Assembly (NCBI GenBank): GCA_028690035.1
Contig: JAQVCA010000003.1
Coordinates: 186,001 to 250,000 of the forward strand
Source: Comamonas sp.
GTDB taxonomy: Bacteria; Pseudomonadota; Gammaproteobacteria; Burkholderiales; Burkholderiaceae_C
Direction of reading: 5' to 3'
Length of the DNA: 64,000 bases
The notes below the pieces were generated by a model that was not told the DNA's origin, searched no databases, and saw only the letters and a list, made by a program, of their open reading frames with translations. Of the stretch, positions 1 through 8,014 are shown in pieces. The position numbers and the translations under genes were made by a program. Every line of letters starts with the position of its first letter. The first letter of the stretch is position 1.

Positions 1-346
1 CACATACCGCCGCCGGCACACTGGCATCGGCAGGCAGCGGCAAGACGGCCACAGGCGGCGGCGCCGGTGCAACACCGGGTGTCGGGGTGGGGCCCTGCGC
101 GGGAGACTGTCCCCCAGCCGGCACCCCATGCTCCACGTGCAGATGGTGCAGGGCCACAGGAGGCCCTGCCTGGCGCATCTGCTGCACCGCATACCAGCCC
201 ACGCCACCCAGCCCCAGGCAGAGCAATACCGCCAGGGCCAGGCCGCGCCGACGCGGCACTGGGGCAGCGCTGTGCATGGCAGATGTGGTCGCGCTCGCAG
301 TGGTCGCGGTGGTGTCGGCTTCAGTGGGGCGTGGCGGTGTGGTCAT
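1..346 (-). CDS. Partial unknown protein with N-terminal membrane anchor
   Basis: This reading frame runs off the left edge, so only the first ~115 residues are visible. From the ATG at 346 the product has a Thr/Ala-rich head, a basic stop-transfer patch (PRRR, about residues 32-35), one hydrophobic segment (about residues 36-53), then a Pro/Ala/Gly-rich stretch that would lie in the periplasm. A later in-frame ATG at 277 would remove 23 residues. The start lies 26 bases inside the 3' end of the ZIP transporter gene, so translation is probably coupled to it. The layout recalls TonB-like or other single-pass envelope proteins, but no family is recognised and function is unknown. Confidence 0.6.
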   Translation of the reverse strand, partial: MTTPPRPTEADTTATTASATTSAMHSAAPVPRRRGLALAVLLCLGLGGVGWYAVQQMRQAGPPVALHHLHVEHGVPAGGQSPAQGPTPTPGVAPAPPPVAVLPLPADASVPAAVC

Positions 347-1322
347 GGGTGTCGTGGTTGTGGTCGTCGTGTCCATGGACGGGGTCGTGCTCGTGATCGT
401 GGTGCAGCGCTGGAGCAGCGCGCTGCACGGGAACATGGGGATCGTTGGGGCCATGGTCATGCCCGGCATGCGCCCAGCCGTGCGCCAGGTGGCTGACCAG
501 CGCCACCAGCACAATGCCCACCACCAGCCACAGCACCTGGGCCAAGGTCTGGGTGGGTGACAGGCGCTTTTGCAGCTGTGGAATCAAATCCGCCAGCGCC
601 ACATAAATAAAACTGCTGCATGCCACTGTCAAAAAGAACGGCAGCCAGTCGTGCAACTGCCCCACCAAAAAGTAACCGGTCAGCCCTCCCAGGGCCGTCA
701 CCGCCCCGGCCAAAGAGACTTTGAGCATGGCCGTGCGCCGATGGCTGCCTTGCCCCAGCACCACCAGATCGCCCATGTGGTGCGGCACCTCATGCGCCAG
801 CACCGATACAGCGGCAATCAGCCCCAGGCGCATGTCGGCCATGAAGGCCGAGGCAATCAGCACGCCATCGCCAAAGCAGTGCACGCTGTCGCCCGTCAGC
901 AGCGACCAGCCACCACTGGCACGATGGTGGTGGTGCCCATGATCGTGCCCATGGCTGTGGTCGTGCGTCTGGTGGCTGGGGTGCAGGCTTTGCACCTCGG
1001 GGGCTGCGGCGTGCTCGGCATGCGCATGGCCATGCTCATGGCCGTGGTGCCACAGCTCGGCCTTGGTCAGCAGGAAGAAAAACACAATGCCCACCAGCAA
1101 CGTAGCAAACAGTGGCTGCGGGGCGATGCCGCTGGAAAATGCCTCAGGCAGCAGGTGCATGAAGGCGGTGGCCAACAGGGCGCCAGCCGCCAGACTGAGC
1201 AGCCCCTGCTGCGCACGCCCCGCACTGCCCTGGCCAAAGCCCACGCGCAGCAGCACATCGGCCACCCACACGCTGCCGATACCTGCGGCCAGTGTGGCCA
1301 AAAAAATTGCTACCAAAATCAT
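321..1322 (-). CDS. ZIP-family divalent metal (zinc) transporter, His-rich
   Basis: Polytopic inner-membrane protein of 333 residues that should import Zn2+ or a related divalent ion into the cytoplasm. ZIP hallmarks are present: the first metal-binding helix carries HCFGDG (about 148-153) and the next HEVPHH (177-182). A long cytoplasmic-type loop (about 92-133) is packed with His (HGHEHGHAHA, HDHSHGHDHGHHHH), and the last 50 residues form a second His/Asp-rich tail, both typical metal-sensing or buffering regions. The ATG at 1322 starts directly at the first membrane helix. No Shine-Dalgarno sequence is visible. A perfect 12-bp palindrome touches the start codon and a hairpin terminator lies just upstream. 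The substrate is inferred from the family. Confidence 0.9.
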   Translation of the reverse strand: MILVAIFLATLAAGIGSVWVADVLLRVGFGQGSAGRAQQGLLSLAAGALLATAFMHLLPEAFSSGIAPQPLFATLLVGIVFFFLLTKAELWHHGHEHGHAHAEHAAAPEVQSLHPSHQTHDHSHGHDHGHHHHRASGGWSLLTGDSVHCFGDGVLIASAFMADMRLGLIAAVSVLAHEVPHHMGDLVVLGQGSHRRTAMLKVSLAGAVTALGGLTGYFLVGQLHDWLPFFLTVACSSFIYVALADLIPQLQKRLSPTQTLAQVLWLVVGIVLVALVSHLAHGWAHAGHDHGPNDPHVPVQRAAPALHHDHEHDPVHGHDDHNHDTHDHTATPH

Positions 1323-1334
1323 TGCAATATTGCA
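1323..1334. promoter_or_regulatory. Perfect palindrome TGCAATATTGCA abutting the ZIP start codon
   Basis: Twelve-base perfect palindrome directly before the ATG of the ZIP gene, where a ribosome binding site would normally lie. It could be an operator for a metal-responsive repressor. The sequence does not clearly match the Zur or Fur consensus, so the regulator is not named. Confidence 0.4.
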
Positions 1335-1339
1335 CCCGT

Positions 1340-1363
1340 AAAAAAAGGGCCGAAGCCCAAAAA
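1340..1363 (-). terminator. Rho-independent terminator after uvrD / before ZIP gene
   Basis: On the minus strand a GGGC-UUCG-GCCC hairpin with the very stable UUCG tetraloop is followed by seven U. It ends the uvrD transcript, but it is only 18 bp before the ZIP start, so a ZIP promoter must lie upstream of it or transcription must read through. An inverted repeat GTTACCC/GGGTAAC (1374-1380 and 1397-1403) lies just upstream. Confidence 0.75.
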
Positions 1364-1451
1364 GTTCGCAATTGTTACCCAGCGGCCTAGCCCCCCGGGT
1401 AACTCCTCATGAAAAACATACACGCGCTGTCAAGCCCCCCGCTGGGGCGCT

Positions 1452-4001
1452 CTACTCCACCACGGTCAGTTTGGCAATGCCCAGCGCCAGCCACTTGCTG
1501 CCGTGGCGCGCAAAGTGGACATGCGCGCGCGCATCCTCGCCCACGCCTTCCACCGCCAGCACCTTGCCCTCGCCAAACTTGGCGTGGAACACCTTCTGCC
1601 CCGCCTGAATGCCCGCACTGTTCGATGCGCTGCGGGCCTGACTGGTGCCACTGGTGGCGCTTGCTCCTAAAAAAGAAGCTGCTGGCGCTGACATGTAGTC
1701 ATTTTTTTGATTAAAACCACTTGAAAACCCATATCCGCCAGCGCCAAAAGCTTCTTTTTTAGGAGTGAACATGCCACGACCTGGCATGAGGCGCTTGAGC
1801 GCGCCATCGGGCAGTTCCTCCAGAAAACGGCTGGGCAGATTGAAGTTGGTGCGCCCATGCAGCATGCGGCTGTCGGCATGGCTCAGGTACAGGCGCTTGC
1901 GCGCGCGCGTCATGGCCACGTACATCAGGCGGCGCTCTTCTTCCAGACCCTCGCGGTCGCTCAGCGCGTTGTCGTGCGGGAACAAGCCCTCTTCCAGGCC
2001 GACGATGAACACCGCATCAAACTCCAGCCCCTTGCTGGCATGCACCGTCATGAGCTGCACCGCCGCTTGCCCGGCTTGCGCCTGGTTGTCACCCGCTTCA
2101 AGTGCGGCATGCACCAGAAATGCCTGCAAAGGCGAGAGCGTCTCGCCCGTCTCCAGATCGGTGCCGCTTTGCGCGGACTGTGCAGCAGCCAGCACGGGAA
2201 TCTGTGCGGCCAAGTCGCCCATCCCCGCCATGGGCACGCCCTGGCTGGCCGGGCTTTGGCTCAACACGCGCGCGCCCGTCTGCGGCGCAGGCTGCGTGGC
2301 GGTTTCATCCAGCGGCAGCGCCACTGCGTCTTTGCCAAAGCCCTCCTGCATGACAAAGCTCTCGGCGGCGTTGATGAGTTCGTCCAGGTTGCCCAGACGC
2401 TCTTGGCCTTCTTTGTCGTTCTGGTAGTGGGTGCGCAGGCCACTGGCGTGCAGCACATGCTCAAGGGTGTGGCGCAGCGACTTGCCCGCCACGGCCTCGC
2501 GCATCACCTGCAGTTGAGCCACAAAGGCTTGCAGCTTGGTGCCGGCGGCGCCGCCCACCAGCGTGGCTGCATCGTGCAGGCTGCAACCGGCTTGCTGCGC
2601 TTCTTGCTGCAGCAGTTCCACACTGCGCGCACCGATGCCGCGCGCCGGAAAGTTGACCACGCGCACAAAGCTGGTGTCGTCGTTGGCGTTCTCCAGCAAA
2701 CGCAGGTAGGCCAGCGCGTGCTTGATTTCGGCGCGCTCAAAAAAGCGCAGGCCGCCATAGACGCGGTAGGGAATGCCCTGGTTGAACAGGCGGCTTTCCA
2801 GCACGCGGCTTTGCGCGTTGCTGCGGTAGAGCACGGCAATTTCCTGGTGCGGGTAGGCGTCGCTGCGCACCAGGGCGGTGATTTCTTCGGCCAGCCAGCG
2901 CGCCTCATCCAGATCGGTGGGGGCGCAGTGAATGCGCACCGGCTCGCCTGCGCCGCTGTCGGTGGTCAGGTTTTTGCCCAGGCGCTGGCTGTTGTTCTCA
3001 ATCAAGGTGTTGGCGCAGTCGAGGATATGGCCGCTGCTGCGGTAGTTGCGCTCCAGCTTGATCTGGTGCTGCACCGCAAACTCGCGCAAAAAGTCGTGCA
3101 TGTTGCCCACGCGCGCACCGCGAAAGGCGTAGATGCTCTGGTCATCGTCGCCCACGGCCAGCACGCTGCTGTGGCCGACCACCCTGCCACCTTCCATATC
3201 GCCCGCCAGCAGTTTGAGCCACTGGTACTGCAGCTGGTTGGTGTCCTGGAACTCATCGACCAGGATGTAGCGAAAGCGCTGCTGGTAGTGCTGGCGCAGC
3301 GCCGGGTGGTCGCGCAGCAGCTCGTAGGAGCGCAGCAGCAGCTCGGCAAAGTCAACCACGCCTTCGCGCTGGCACTGGTCTTCGTAGAGCTGGTACAGCT
3401 CCTGTTTTTTCTTGCTTTCGGCGTCTTGTACCGGCACATCTTTGGGGCGCAGGCCATCTTCTTTGCAACTGGCAAAAAACCACGCCAGCTGTTTGGGTGG
3501 GAAGCGCTCCACGTCCACGTTGTATTGCTTGAACAAGCGCTTGATGGCCGAGATTTGGTCTTGCGTATCCAGAATCTGGAAGGTCGCTGGCAGGCCCGCC
3601 GCCACATGGTGGGCGCGCAGCAGGCGGTTGCACAGGCCGTGGAAGGTGCCCATCCACATGCCGCGCAGGCTGATGGGCAGCATGCTGGCCAGGCGCGTTT
3701 GCATCTCCTTGGCCGCCTTGTTGGTAAATGTCACCGCCAAAATGCCGCCGGGCGCGGCGTAGCCCATGTGCAGCAGCCAGGCAATGCGTGTGGTGAGCAC
3801 GCGCGTCTTGCCCGAACCGGCACCCGCCAAGATCAAGGCATGGCCTTCAGGCAGGGTGACGGCGGCGTATTGTTCAGGGTTGAGCCCGCGCAACAAGGGC
3901 CAATCGGCGTGCGGGGGATGGCCGGTAGCGGGTGGCGTCGCAGTGGAAACGGGAAGAAGGGGGGAAACAGAGGCGCTGTCCAGCGGATTCAGAGGATGCA
4001 T
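1452..4001 (-). CDS. uvrD: UvrD/Rep-type ATP-dependent 3'-5' DNA helicase
   Basis: Superfamily 1A helicase of about 849 residues acting in nucleotide excision and mismatch repair or replication restart. The Walker A motif AGAGSGKT is at 59-66, VDEFQDTN near 250, GDDDQSIYAFRGA near 287, and the late motifs (LMTVHASKGLEFDAVF, LMYVAMTRA) are present. The C-terminal ~50 residues form the Tudor-like DNA/RNA polymerase contact module of UvrD/PcrA (KVFHAKFGEGKV). The ATG at 4001 is preferred over 4049 because a TACAAT hexamer lies 7 bp before it, within the longer version. Residues about 746-779, in the linker before the C-terminal module, are encoded by a copy of the dispersed palindromic repeat. 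UvrD, Rep and PcrA are hard to separate by eye. Confidence 0.9.
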   Translation of the reverse strand: MHPLNPLDSASVSPLLPVSTATPPATGHPPHADWPLLRGLNPEQYAAVTLPEGHALILAGAGSGKTRVLTTRIAWLLHMGYAAPGGILAVTFTNKAAKEMQTRLASMLPISLRGMWMGTFHGLCNRLLRAHHVAAGLPATFQILDTQDQISAIKRLFKQYNVDVERFPPKQLAWFFASCKEDGLRPKDVPVQDAESKKKQELYQLYEDQCQREGVVDFAELLLRSYELLRDHPALRQHYQQRFRYILVDEFQDTNQLQYQWLKLLAGDMEGGRVVGHSSVLAVGDDDQSIYAFRGARVGNMHDFLREFAVQHQIKLERNYRSSGHILDCANTLIENNSQRLGKNLTTDSGAGEPVRIHCAPTDLDEARWLAEEITALVRSDAYPHQEIAVLYRSNAQSRVLESRLFNQGIPYRVYGGLRFFERAEIKHALAYLRLLENANDDTSFVRVVNFPARGIGARSVELLQQEAQQAGCSLHDAATLVGGAAGTKLQAFVAQLQVMREAVAGKSLRHTLEHVLHASGLRTHYQNDKEGQERLGNLDELINAAESFVMQEGFGKDAVALPLDETATQPAPQTGARVLSQSPASQGVPMAGMGDLAAQIPVLAAAQSAQSGTDLETGETLSPLQAFLVHAALEAGDNQAQAGQAAVQLMTVHASKGLEFDAVFIVGLEEGLFPHDNALSDREGLEEERRLMYVAMTRARKRLYLSHADSRMLHGRTNFNLPSRFLEELPDGALKRLMPGRGMFTPKKEAFGAGGYGFSSGFNQKNDYMSAPAASFLGASATSGTSQARSASNSAGIQAGQKVFHAKFGEGKVLAVEGVGEDARAHVHFARHGSKWLALGIAKLTVVE
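1664..1765. repeat. Palindromic repeat copy 1 (inside uvrD)
   Basis: Dimeric, about 100 bp. Outer arms CTCCTAAAAAAGAAGC (1664-1679) and its exact complement (1750-1765), with GGCGCTG/CAGCGCC inside. It is read in frame as about 34 residues in the linker before the C-terminal domain of the helicase. Confidence 0.8.
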
Positions 4002-4008
4002 GGGCGCG

Positions 4009-4014
4009 ATTGTA
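4009..4014 (-). promoter_or_regulatory. TACAAT -10 hexamer 7 bp before uvrD ATG
   Basis: The spacing predicts transcription starting at or next to the A of the ATG, giving a leaderless uvrD mRNA. No clear -35 hexamer was found. Confidence 0.5.
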
Positions 4015-4061
4015 AAAACCCCCTCTGCACGCCCGGGCCCGGTGGGCAATGCCCCTGCGCC

Positions 4062-4592
4062 TTACGCGCCACCGGGGCCACGATCGCGGTAGGGTGGTGG
4101 CTCTTGCTCGCGTGGAAAGCGGGGCCCTCTGCGCGGTGGTTCTTCCTGGTGTGGGCGCACCTGCGGCGGACGCTCTGCTCTGGGCGGGCGGGTGTGCGGA
4201 CGCTCATGGAACGGTGGCCCTGGGCGTACATGGGACGGCGGCCCTGGGCGTACATGGGGCGGGGGCCCTGGGCGCATGTGCGAATGCGGCGGGGGCCCTG
4301 GGCGCACATACTGCCAGCGCCCAGGGCGCCAGTGGTAGCGCCCGGCGCTCCACACCCACTCGCCGCGCTCCCAGGTGTAGTCCGGCCCGGGCATGCGCGG
4401 TCGGCGTTCGGCGCGTGGCGGTGGTGGGTAGCCGTATTGGTGGTGGATCACGGTTTCGTGGCGGTCGTAGCGGCCATGGTAGTACTCGCCTTCGGCAGGT
4501 GTCACTACACAACCGGTCAGCAGCACGCCCGCTGCCAGCACAGCGCCCCAGCGCACAGGTAAAACGGCGGAGATGGCAGAAAAGCGCGACAT
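4062..4592 (-). CDS. Pro/His-rich lipoprotein with WxxGxW motif
   Basis: Predicted 176-residue outer-membrane-type lipoprotein. The N-terminus is a signal peptide ending in the lipobox LLTGC (Cys near residue 27). The middle holds the aromatic pattern YTWERGEWVWSAGRYHWRPGRW typical of WxxGxW/YXWGXW repeat lipoproteins. The last third is almost entirely Pro, Arg, His and Gly with tandem HVRPGPP-type units, reflected in a DNA repeat around 4200-4320. The ATG at 4592 is chosen because AAGGAG precedes it and the signal peptide begins there; a longer frame to 4745 lacks such signals. Function is unknown. Confidence 0.8.
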   Translation of the reverse strand: MSRFSAISAVLPVRWGAVLAAGVLLTGCVVTPAEGEYYHGRYDRHETVIHHQYGYPPPPRAERRPRMPGPDYTWERGEWVWSAGRYHWRPGRWQYVRPGPPPHSHMRPGPPPHVRPGPPSHVRPGPPFHERPHTRPPRAERPPQVRPHQEEPPRRGPRFPREQEPPPYRDRGPGGA

Positions 4593-4668
4593 GACAAAAC
4601 TCCTTGTGGATGGATCAACGGCTGCCCAACAGGGGCTTTTGCCGCTTCCTGCACAGTACATAACGAAA

Positions 4669-4700
4669 CAGCCCGGTCGTATGCTGACCGGGCTGTGTGT
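4669..4700. terminator. Hairpin terminator downstream of htpX
   Basis: Ten-bp perfect stem CAGCCCGGTC/GACCGGGCTG (4669-4678, 4686-4695) with a 7-nt loop. It lies 57 bp beyond the htpX stop codon. The flanking tracts are U-rich but interrupted on both strands, so the call is moderate. Confidence 0.5.
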
Positions 4701-4751
4701 GTTTGTTATCGCGTGCAGGTAAAGATGTGTATGGCGCAGGTGCAAAGAGGC

Positions 4752-5624
4752 TTAACCGCGCGACTGCAAAGCAGCGATGCGCGCTTCAATCGGCGGGTGG
4801 GTCGAAAACAGCTGACCAATGCCACCGGCAATGCCCATGGCGGCCATTTCTTTGGGCATCTCACCCGGGTGCATGCCGCCCAGGCGTGCCAGGGCGTGCT
4901 GCATGGGCACGCTAGAGCCCATGAGCTGGGCAGCACCGGCATCGGCACGGAACTCGCGTTGGCGCGAGAACCAGGCCACGATGATGGCCGCCACAAAGCC
5001 CAGCAGAATATCCAGCACGATGGTGGTCACGTAGTAACCAATGCCGGGGCCGGAGCTTTGCTCGTCGTTCTTACGCAAAAAGCTGTCCACCGCATAGCCA
5101 ATCACGCGCGACAAGAACACCACAAAGGTGTTCATCACGCCCTGAATCAGCGTCATGGTCACCATGTCGCCATTGGCCACGTGCGCCACTTCGTGACCAA
5201 TCACGGCCTCGACCTCTTCGCGCGTCATGCCCTGCAACAGGCCCGTGGATACGGCCACCAGCGAGGAGTTTTTAAACGCCCCGGTGGCAAACGCATTGGG
5301 CTCGCCTTCGTAAATGCCCACCTCAGGCATGCCAATACCGGCTTTTTGCGCAAAGCGCTGCACCACGCCCACGATCCAGGCCTCATCGGCATTGCTGGGC
5401 TGGTTGATGATGCGCACGCCCATGCTCATCTTGGCCATGGGCTTGCTCATCAAGAGCGAAATGATCGCGCCGCCAAAACCCATGATGAAGGCAAACACCA
5501 GCAGTGAGCCCAGGTTGAGGCCGTTGGCAGTCAGAAACCGGTTCACACCCAGCAAGCTGGCCGTGATGCCCAGCACCGCCACCACAGCGACGTTGGTCAA
5601 TAAAAATAAGGCGATACGTTTCAT
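4752..5624 (-). CDS. htpX: Membrane zinc metalloprotease HtpX
   Basis: Heat-shock-type M48 protease of 290 residues that degrades misfolded inner-membrane proteins. Two N-terminal membrane helices (about 5-25 and 38-58) are followed by the zinc motif HEVAH (about 144-148), two further membrane segments, and [10 protein letters not shown], which supplies the third zinc-binding Glu. The C-terminal THPPIEARI sequence is typical of the family. The start at 5624 ([11 protein letters not shown]) matches family N-termini; a longer frame to 5693 adds 23 unrelated residues. It lies 65 bp downstream of the DUF3025 gene on the same strand and may be co-transcribed. Stress control is expected from the family but no heat-shock promoter was recognised. 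Confidence 0.93.
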   Translation of the reverse strand: MKRIALFLLTNVAVVAVLGITASLLGVNRFLTANGLNLGSLLVFAFIMGFGGAIISLLMSKPMAKMSMGVRIINQPSNADEAWIVGVVQRFAQKAGIGMPEVGIYEGEPNAFATGAFKNSSLVAVSTGLLQGMTREEVEAVIGHEVAHVANGDMVTMTLIQGVMNTFVVFLSRVIGYAVDSFLRKNDEQSSGPGIGYYVTTIVLDILLGFVAAIIVAWFSRQREFRADAGAAQLMGSSVPMQHALARLGGMHPGEMPKEMAAMGIAGGIGQLFSTHPPIEARIAALQSRG

Positions 5625-5689
5625 AGTGGCTAGAAAAAAAGTCGAAAAACAAACAGCTGAAGCGCTACCTAAGGCAAGCCCACAGAATT

Positions 5690-6445
5690 TCAAGCACTCC
5701 GGGGTGGACGGAAGACCAAGGAGTCATCGTAGAAACAAAAGTTCGCATTCTGCGCACACCAGCCCGGAATTCCCAGCACGGGCAAAGGAAAAAATGGTTT
5801 TTCGGCCAGCGACGGCGCCTGCAAGGCGCCAGCCAATGCAGCATCGCTCAATGCTGCGTTTTCAGGAGCACAGGGCGCGCTGTAGATATGCGCCGTGATC
5901 GCTTTGCGGGGTTGCACCAGCTTTTCCAGCAGGGCATGGCCCACGATCAGCAGCTGCGCCTGCTGCCACAGCGGGCGCAGCACCACAAACGCCTGCTGCC
6001 ACTGGCGCGCTCGCAGCGCCGCTTGCAGCGCTGGCGGTGCCAGCAAAAGCGCCCCGTTTTCATCCAGCACGGTGAGTGCATCACGCACCGGCCCGCGCCG
6101 CGCGCCCACCCCTTGCGCCTGCACCACTGCAGCGTGTAGCTGGTTCATGCGCCGCTTGGCCTGCGGCCAGTACAGCCACATCAGCGCATTGAAAAAATCA
6201 TGCAAGTTGTCGCGCGTGGGCACCTGGGCGCGCTCCAGGATGAACAACTCATAGGCCATGCTTGCAGGCAAATCCTGCTGCGCGACAAAGCGCACCCCCG
6301 GATCGGGCGCCGCGCCCTGCGCAATCAAACCATTGAACGCTTGCGCCACGGTGGCACCAGCCAGCACCCGCTGCGCTGCCTGCTGGCCTGGCTGGGCGTA
6401 GGGGGAGAGCCAGGGGGCGTGCCAGTGGATAAGAGAAAAAGGCAT
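5690..6445 (-). CDS. DUF3025 domain protein
   Basis: Soluble 251-residue protein matching the conserved, uncharacterised DUF3025 family. Recognisable features are [14 protein letters not shown] followed by [25 protein letters not shown] (about residues 65-103), the diagnostic block of the family. Its start codon overlaps the stop of the upstream NYN-LOTUS gene by one base (TAATG), which implies translational coupling and possibly a joint role. No catalytic motif was identified and the biochemical function is unknown. Confidence 0.8.
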   Translation of the reverse strand: MPFSLIHWHAPWLSPYAQPGQQAAQRVLAGATVAQAFNGLIAQGAAPDPGVRFVAQQDLPASMAYELFILERAQVPTRDNLHDFFNALMWLYWPQAKRRMNQLHAAVVQAQGVGARRGPVRDALTVLDENGALLLAPPALQAALRARQWQQAFVVLRPLWQQAQLLIVGHALLEKLVQPRKAITAHIYSAPCAPENAALSDAALAGALQAPSLAEKPFFPLPVLGIPGWCAQNANFCFYDDSLVFRPPRSA

Positions 6446-7734
6446 TACTTCAGGTACCTCAGGGTATGAGGTGGATGCTGAATATTGACCTCAAAGGACT
6501 TTGGAAAACGCTTAACCAAAGACAGCAAGGTATGAGAAGTGGGCAACAAGCCGCTTGCTCTCAGGCGTAGGCCTATTTCACTGTAGGAATATGGTGCCCC
6601 AGAGACCAACTCGGGAACCGCAAGCAAAATATCTGCCACGCAGATGCGTTGCAGCGCTAACTTTTGAAGCACTATCCGCAATGGGTGAATGTGCGTTGGC
6701 AACGGTTTCAGGACACCACGTCGAGAGCCAGTAGGCACTGGGGCTCCCACAGCATGTACTCCCGGTTGCAGCGGCATGCATGCGATCTTCATGAAATCCT
6801 GAACAGCGATCTGTTTGGCACTTGTCTTTACCGCAACCACGGGTGCCGAGGATGTTTTCAGAGCGACCTTTGGTATTTCTATCTGCCCCTTACGCTTACG
6901 ACGCACAGCAATGCGTGATGAATCTTGGTGCTTGAATTCAAATTCCTCAGTCGCAATCAACAGCTTCTTGAGACTGGCATAGCCATAGTTGCGTGGGTCA
7001 AAGGAAGCCTTGTTCCCAATCTGGGTACGCAAAGCGCTCACCATCACCCAACCATCATCGTCCTGCAAAGCCTGTACAGCAGAACGCAGCAAATTCATGA
7101 GTCGGGTGTCTTGGCGCAAGCGTTGGGTAGGAAACTCCGTTTTAATAGCTGCTACCGCTGGTACAGCTTGAATTTCAATAGGTTTTAACGATGAAACAAG
7201 CTCTGCTTTTACGCTAGAAGCTACTAAATTCGTAGCTGCAACCTCTTCCACGCTGACCACCTCCTCTGGCCCGCCCAGCGACTCCAGATACAAAAAGCGC
7301 GAGCACGCATTGACAAACGCCTTGGGCGTCTGCGCCGCACCAAAGCCATAGACCTGCGCGCCCTTGCCACGCAGGTGCATGACCAGGGGCGTGAAGTCGG
7401 CATCGGAGGAGACGATGCCAAAGGCCTGCGGGTGCTCGGTATAGAGCAGCTCCATCGCATCCACCGTCATGGCCATATCGGTGGCGTTTTTGCCCTTGGC
7501 GTAATCGAACTGCTGCATAGGCCGCAGCGCGTAATCGAGCAGCTTGCTCTGCCAGCCGCTCAAATGCGGCTTGGTCCAGTTGCCGTAAATGCGGCGGATG
7601 CTGATCTCGCCCAGGGTGGACAGCTCGGTGAGGATCTCATCGACCTTGTCGGCCGGGGCATTGTCGGCATCGATGAGCAAGGCAATGCGGGGCTGATGGG
7701 GGCTGGTCATGGCGTAGCGTGCAAAACGGGTCAT
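6445..7734 (-). CDS. NYN-domain putative ribonuclease with two LOTUS/OST-HTH-like domains
   Basis: Protein of 429 residues. Residues about 16-155 form a PIN-like NYN domain with its acidic positions: LLIDADN, KNATDMAMTVDAM and VSSDADFTPL. Residues about 205-285 (LMNLLRSAV..DDDGWVMVSALRTQI..FDPRNYGYASLKKLL) fit an OST-HTH/LOTUS RNA-binding domain, and the last ~80 residues (SYSEIGLRLRASGLLP..LVKRFPKSFEV) may be a second, more diverged copy. Family knowledge suggests RNA cleavage or binding. The start at 7734 has GGAGAG at proper spacing; M9 has none. Residues about 168-198, between NYN and LOTUS, come from a palindromic repeat copy. The 3' part is visibly more A/T-rich than the neighbouring genes. 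Confidence 0.8.
   Translation of the reverse strand: MTRFARYAMTSPHQPRIALLIDADNAPADKVDEILTELSTLGEISIRRIYGNWTKPHLSGWQSKLLDYALRPMQQFDYAKGKNATDMAMTVDAMELLYTEHPQAFGIVSSDADFTPLVMHLRGKGAQVYGFGAAQTPKAFVNACSRFLYLESLGGPEEVVSVEEVAATNLVASSVKAELVSSLKPIEIQAVPAVAAIKTEFPTQRLRQDTRLMNLLRSAVQALQDDDGWVMVSALRTQIGNKASFDPRNYGYASLKKLLIATEEFEFKHQDSSRIAVRRKRKGQIEIPKVALKTSSAPVVAVKTSAKQIAVQDFMKIACMPLQPGVHAVGAPVPTGSRRGVLKPLPTHIHPLRIVLQKLALQRICVADILLAVPELVSGAPYSYSEIGLRLRASGLLPTSHTLLSLVKRFPKSFEVNIQHPPHTLRYLK
7140..7230. repeat. Palindromic repeat copy 2 (inside NYN-LOTUS gene)
   Basis: Diverged dimer. The left arm begins TAGCTGCTACCGCT at 7146 with TTTCAATAGG inside. The right arm contains GATGAAAC (7190-7197) and ACGCTAGAAGCTACTAAA (7211-7228). 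It encodes the interdomain linker of the protein. Confidence 0.65.
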
Positions 7735-8014
7735 GGGATGCTCTCTCCAACAAAATCAGAACCAACCAAGCGCGGCATTGTCGGCGCATCGCGCGCCGGG
7801 GCTGCCTGTGCAAGCGCGCGCATGGGTATGCGTGCATGCACAAGTCAGCATGCTGTGTTAATGTTTTTCTCATGGGCGCCCCCAACGTGTAGCGGGCGCA
7901 CTGGCAGCAGCGCCACGATGCATTCTGGCCCTCGGCTGCACAAAGCGGGCACAGATGTGCCCGGTTTTTTCCATTGCGTTGCGCGGCGCAGTACAGCACA
8001 GGTTCTTCATTGCC
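7735..8014. other. 280-bp divergent intergenic region
   Basis: Separates the NYN-LOTUS gene (minus) from the metalloprotease gene (plus). It holds two short palindromes, GTGCATGCAC near 7832 and CAGCATGCTG near 7847, then an A/T-rich patch (TTAATGTTTTTC, about 7858-7869) that could be a -10 region, and a terminator-like hairpin at 7947-7970. No small gene was recognised. Confidence 0.5.
7947..7970 (+). terminator. Terminator-like hairpin in the leader of the secreted metalloprotease gene
   Basis: GGGCAC-AGAT-GTGCCC stem-loop followed by GG and six T on the plus strand. No plus-strand gene lies upstream, so it either attenuates transcription into the metalloprotease gene or ends a short RNA started within 7740-7940. 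Confidence 0.55.

Noticed and set aside
1857-4562. 901-codon plus-strand open frame opposite uvrD
   Set aside because: Shadow of the uvrD frame in G+C-rich DNA: low-complexity His/Gln/Ala composition, no ribosome site, no family motif.
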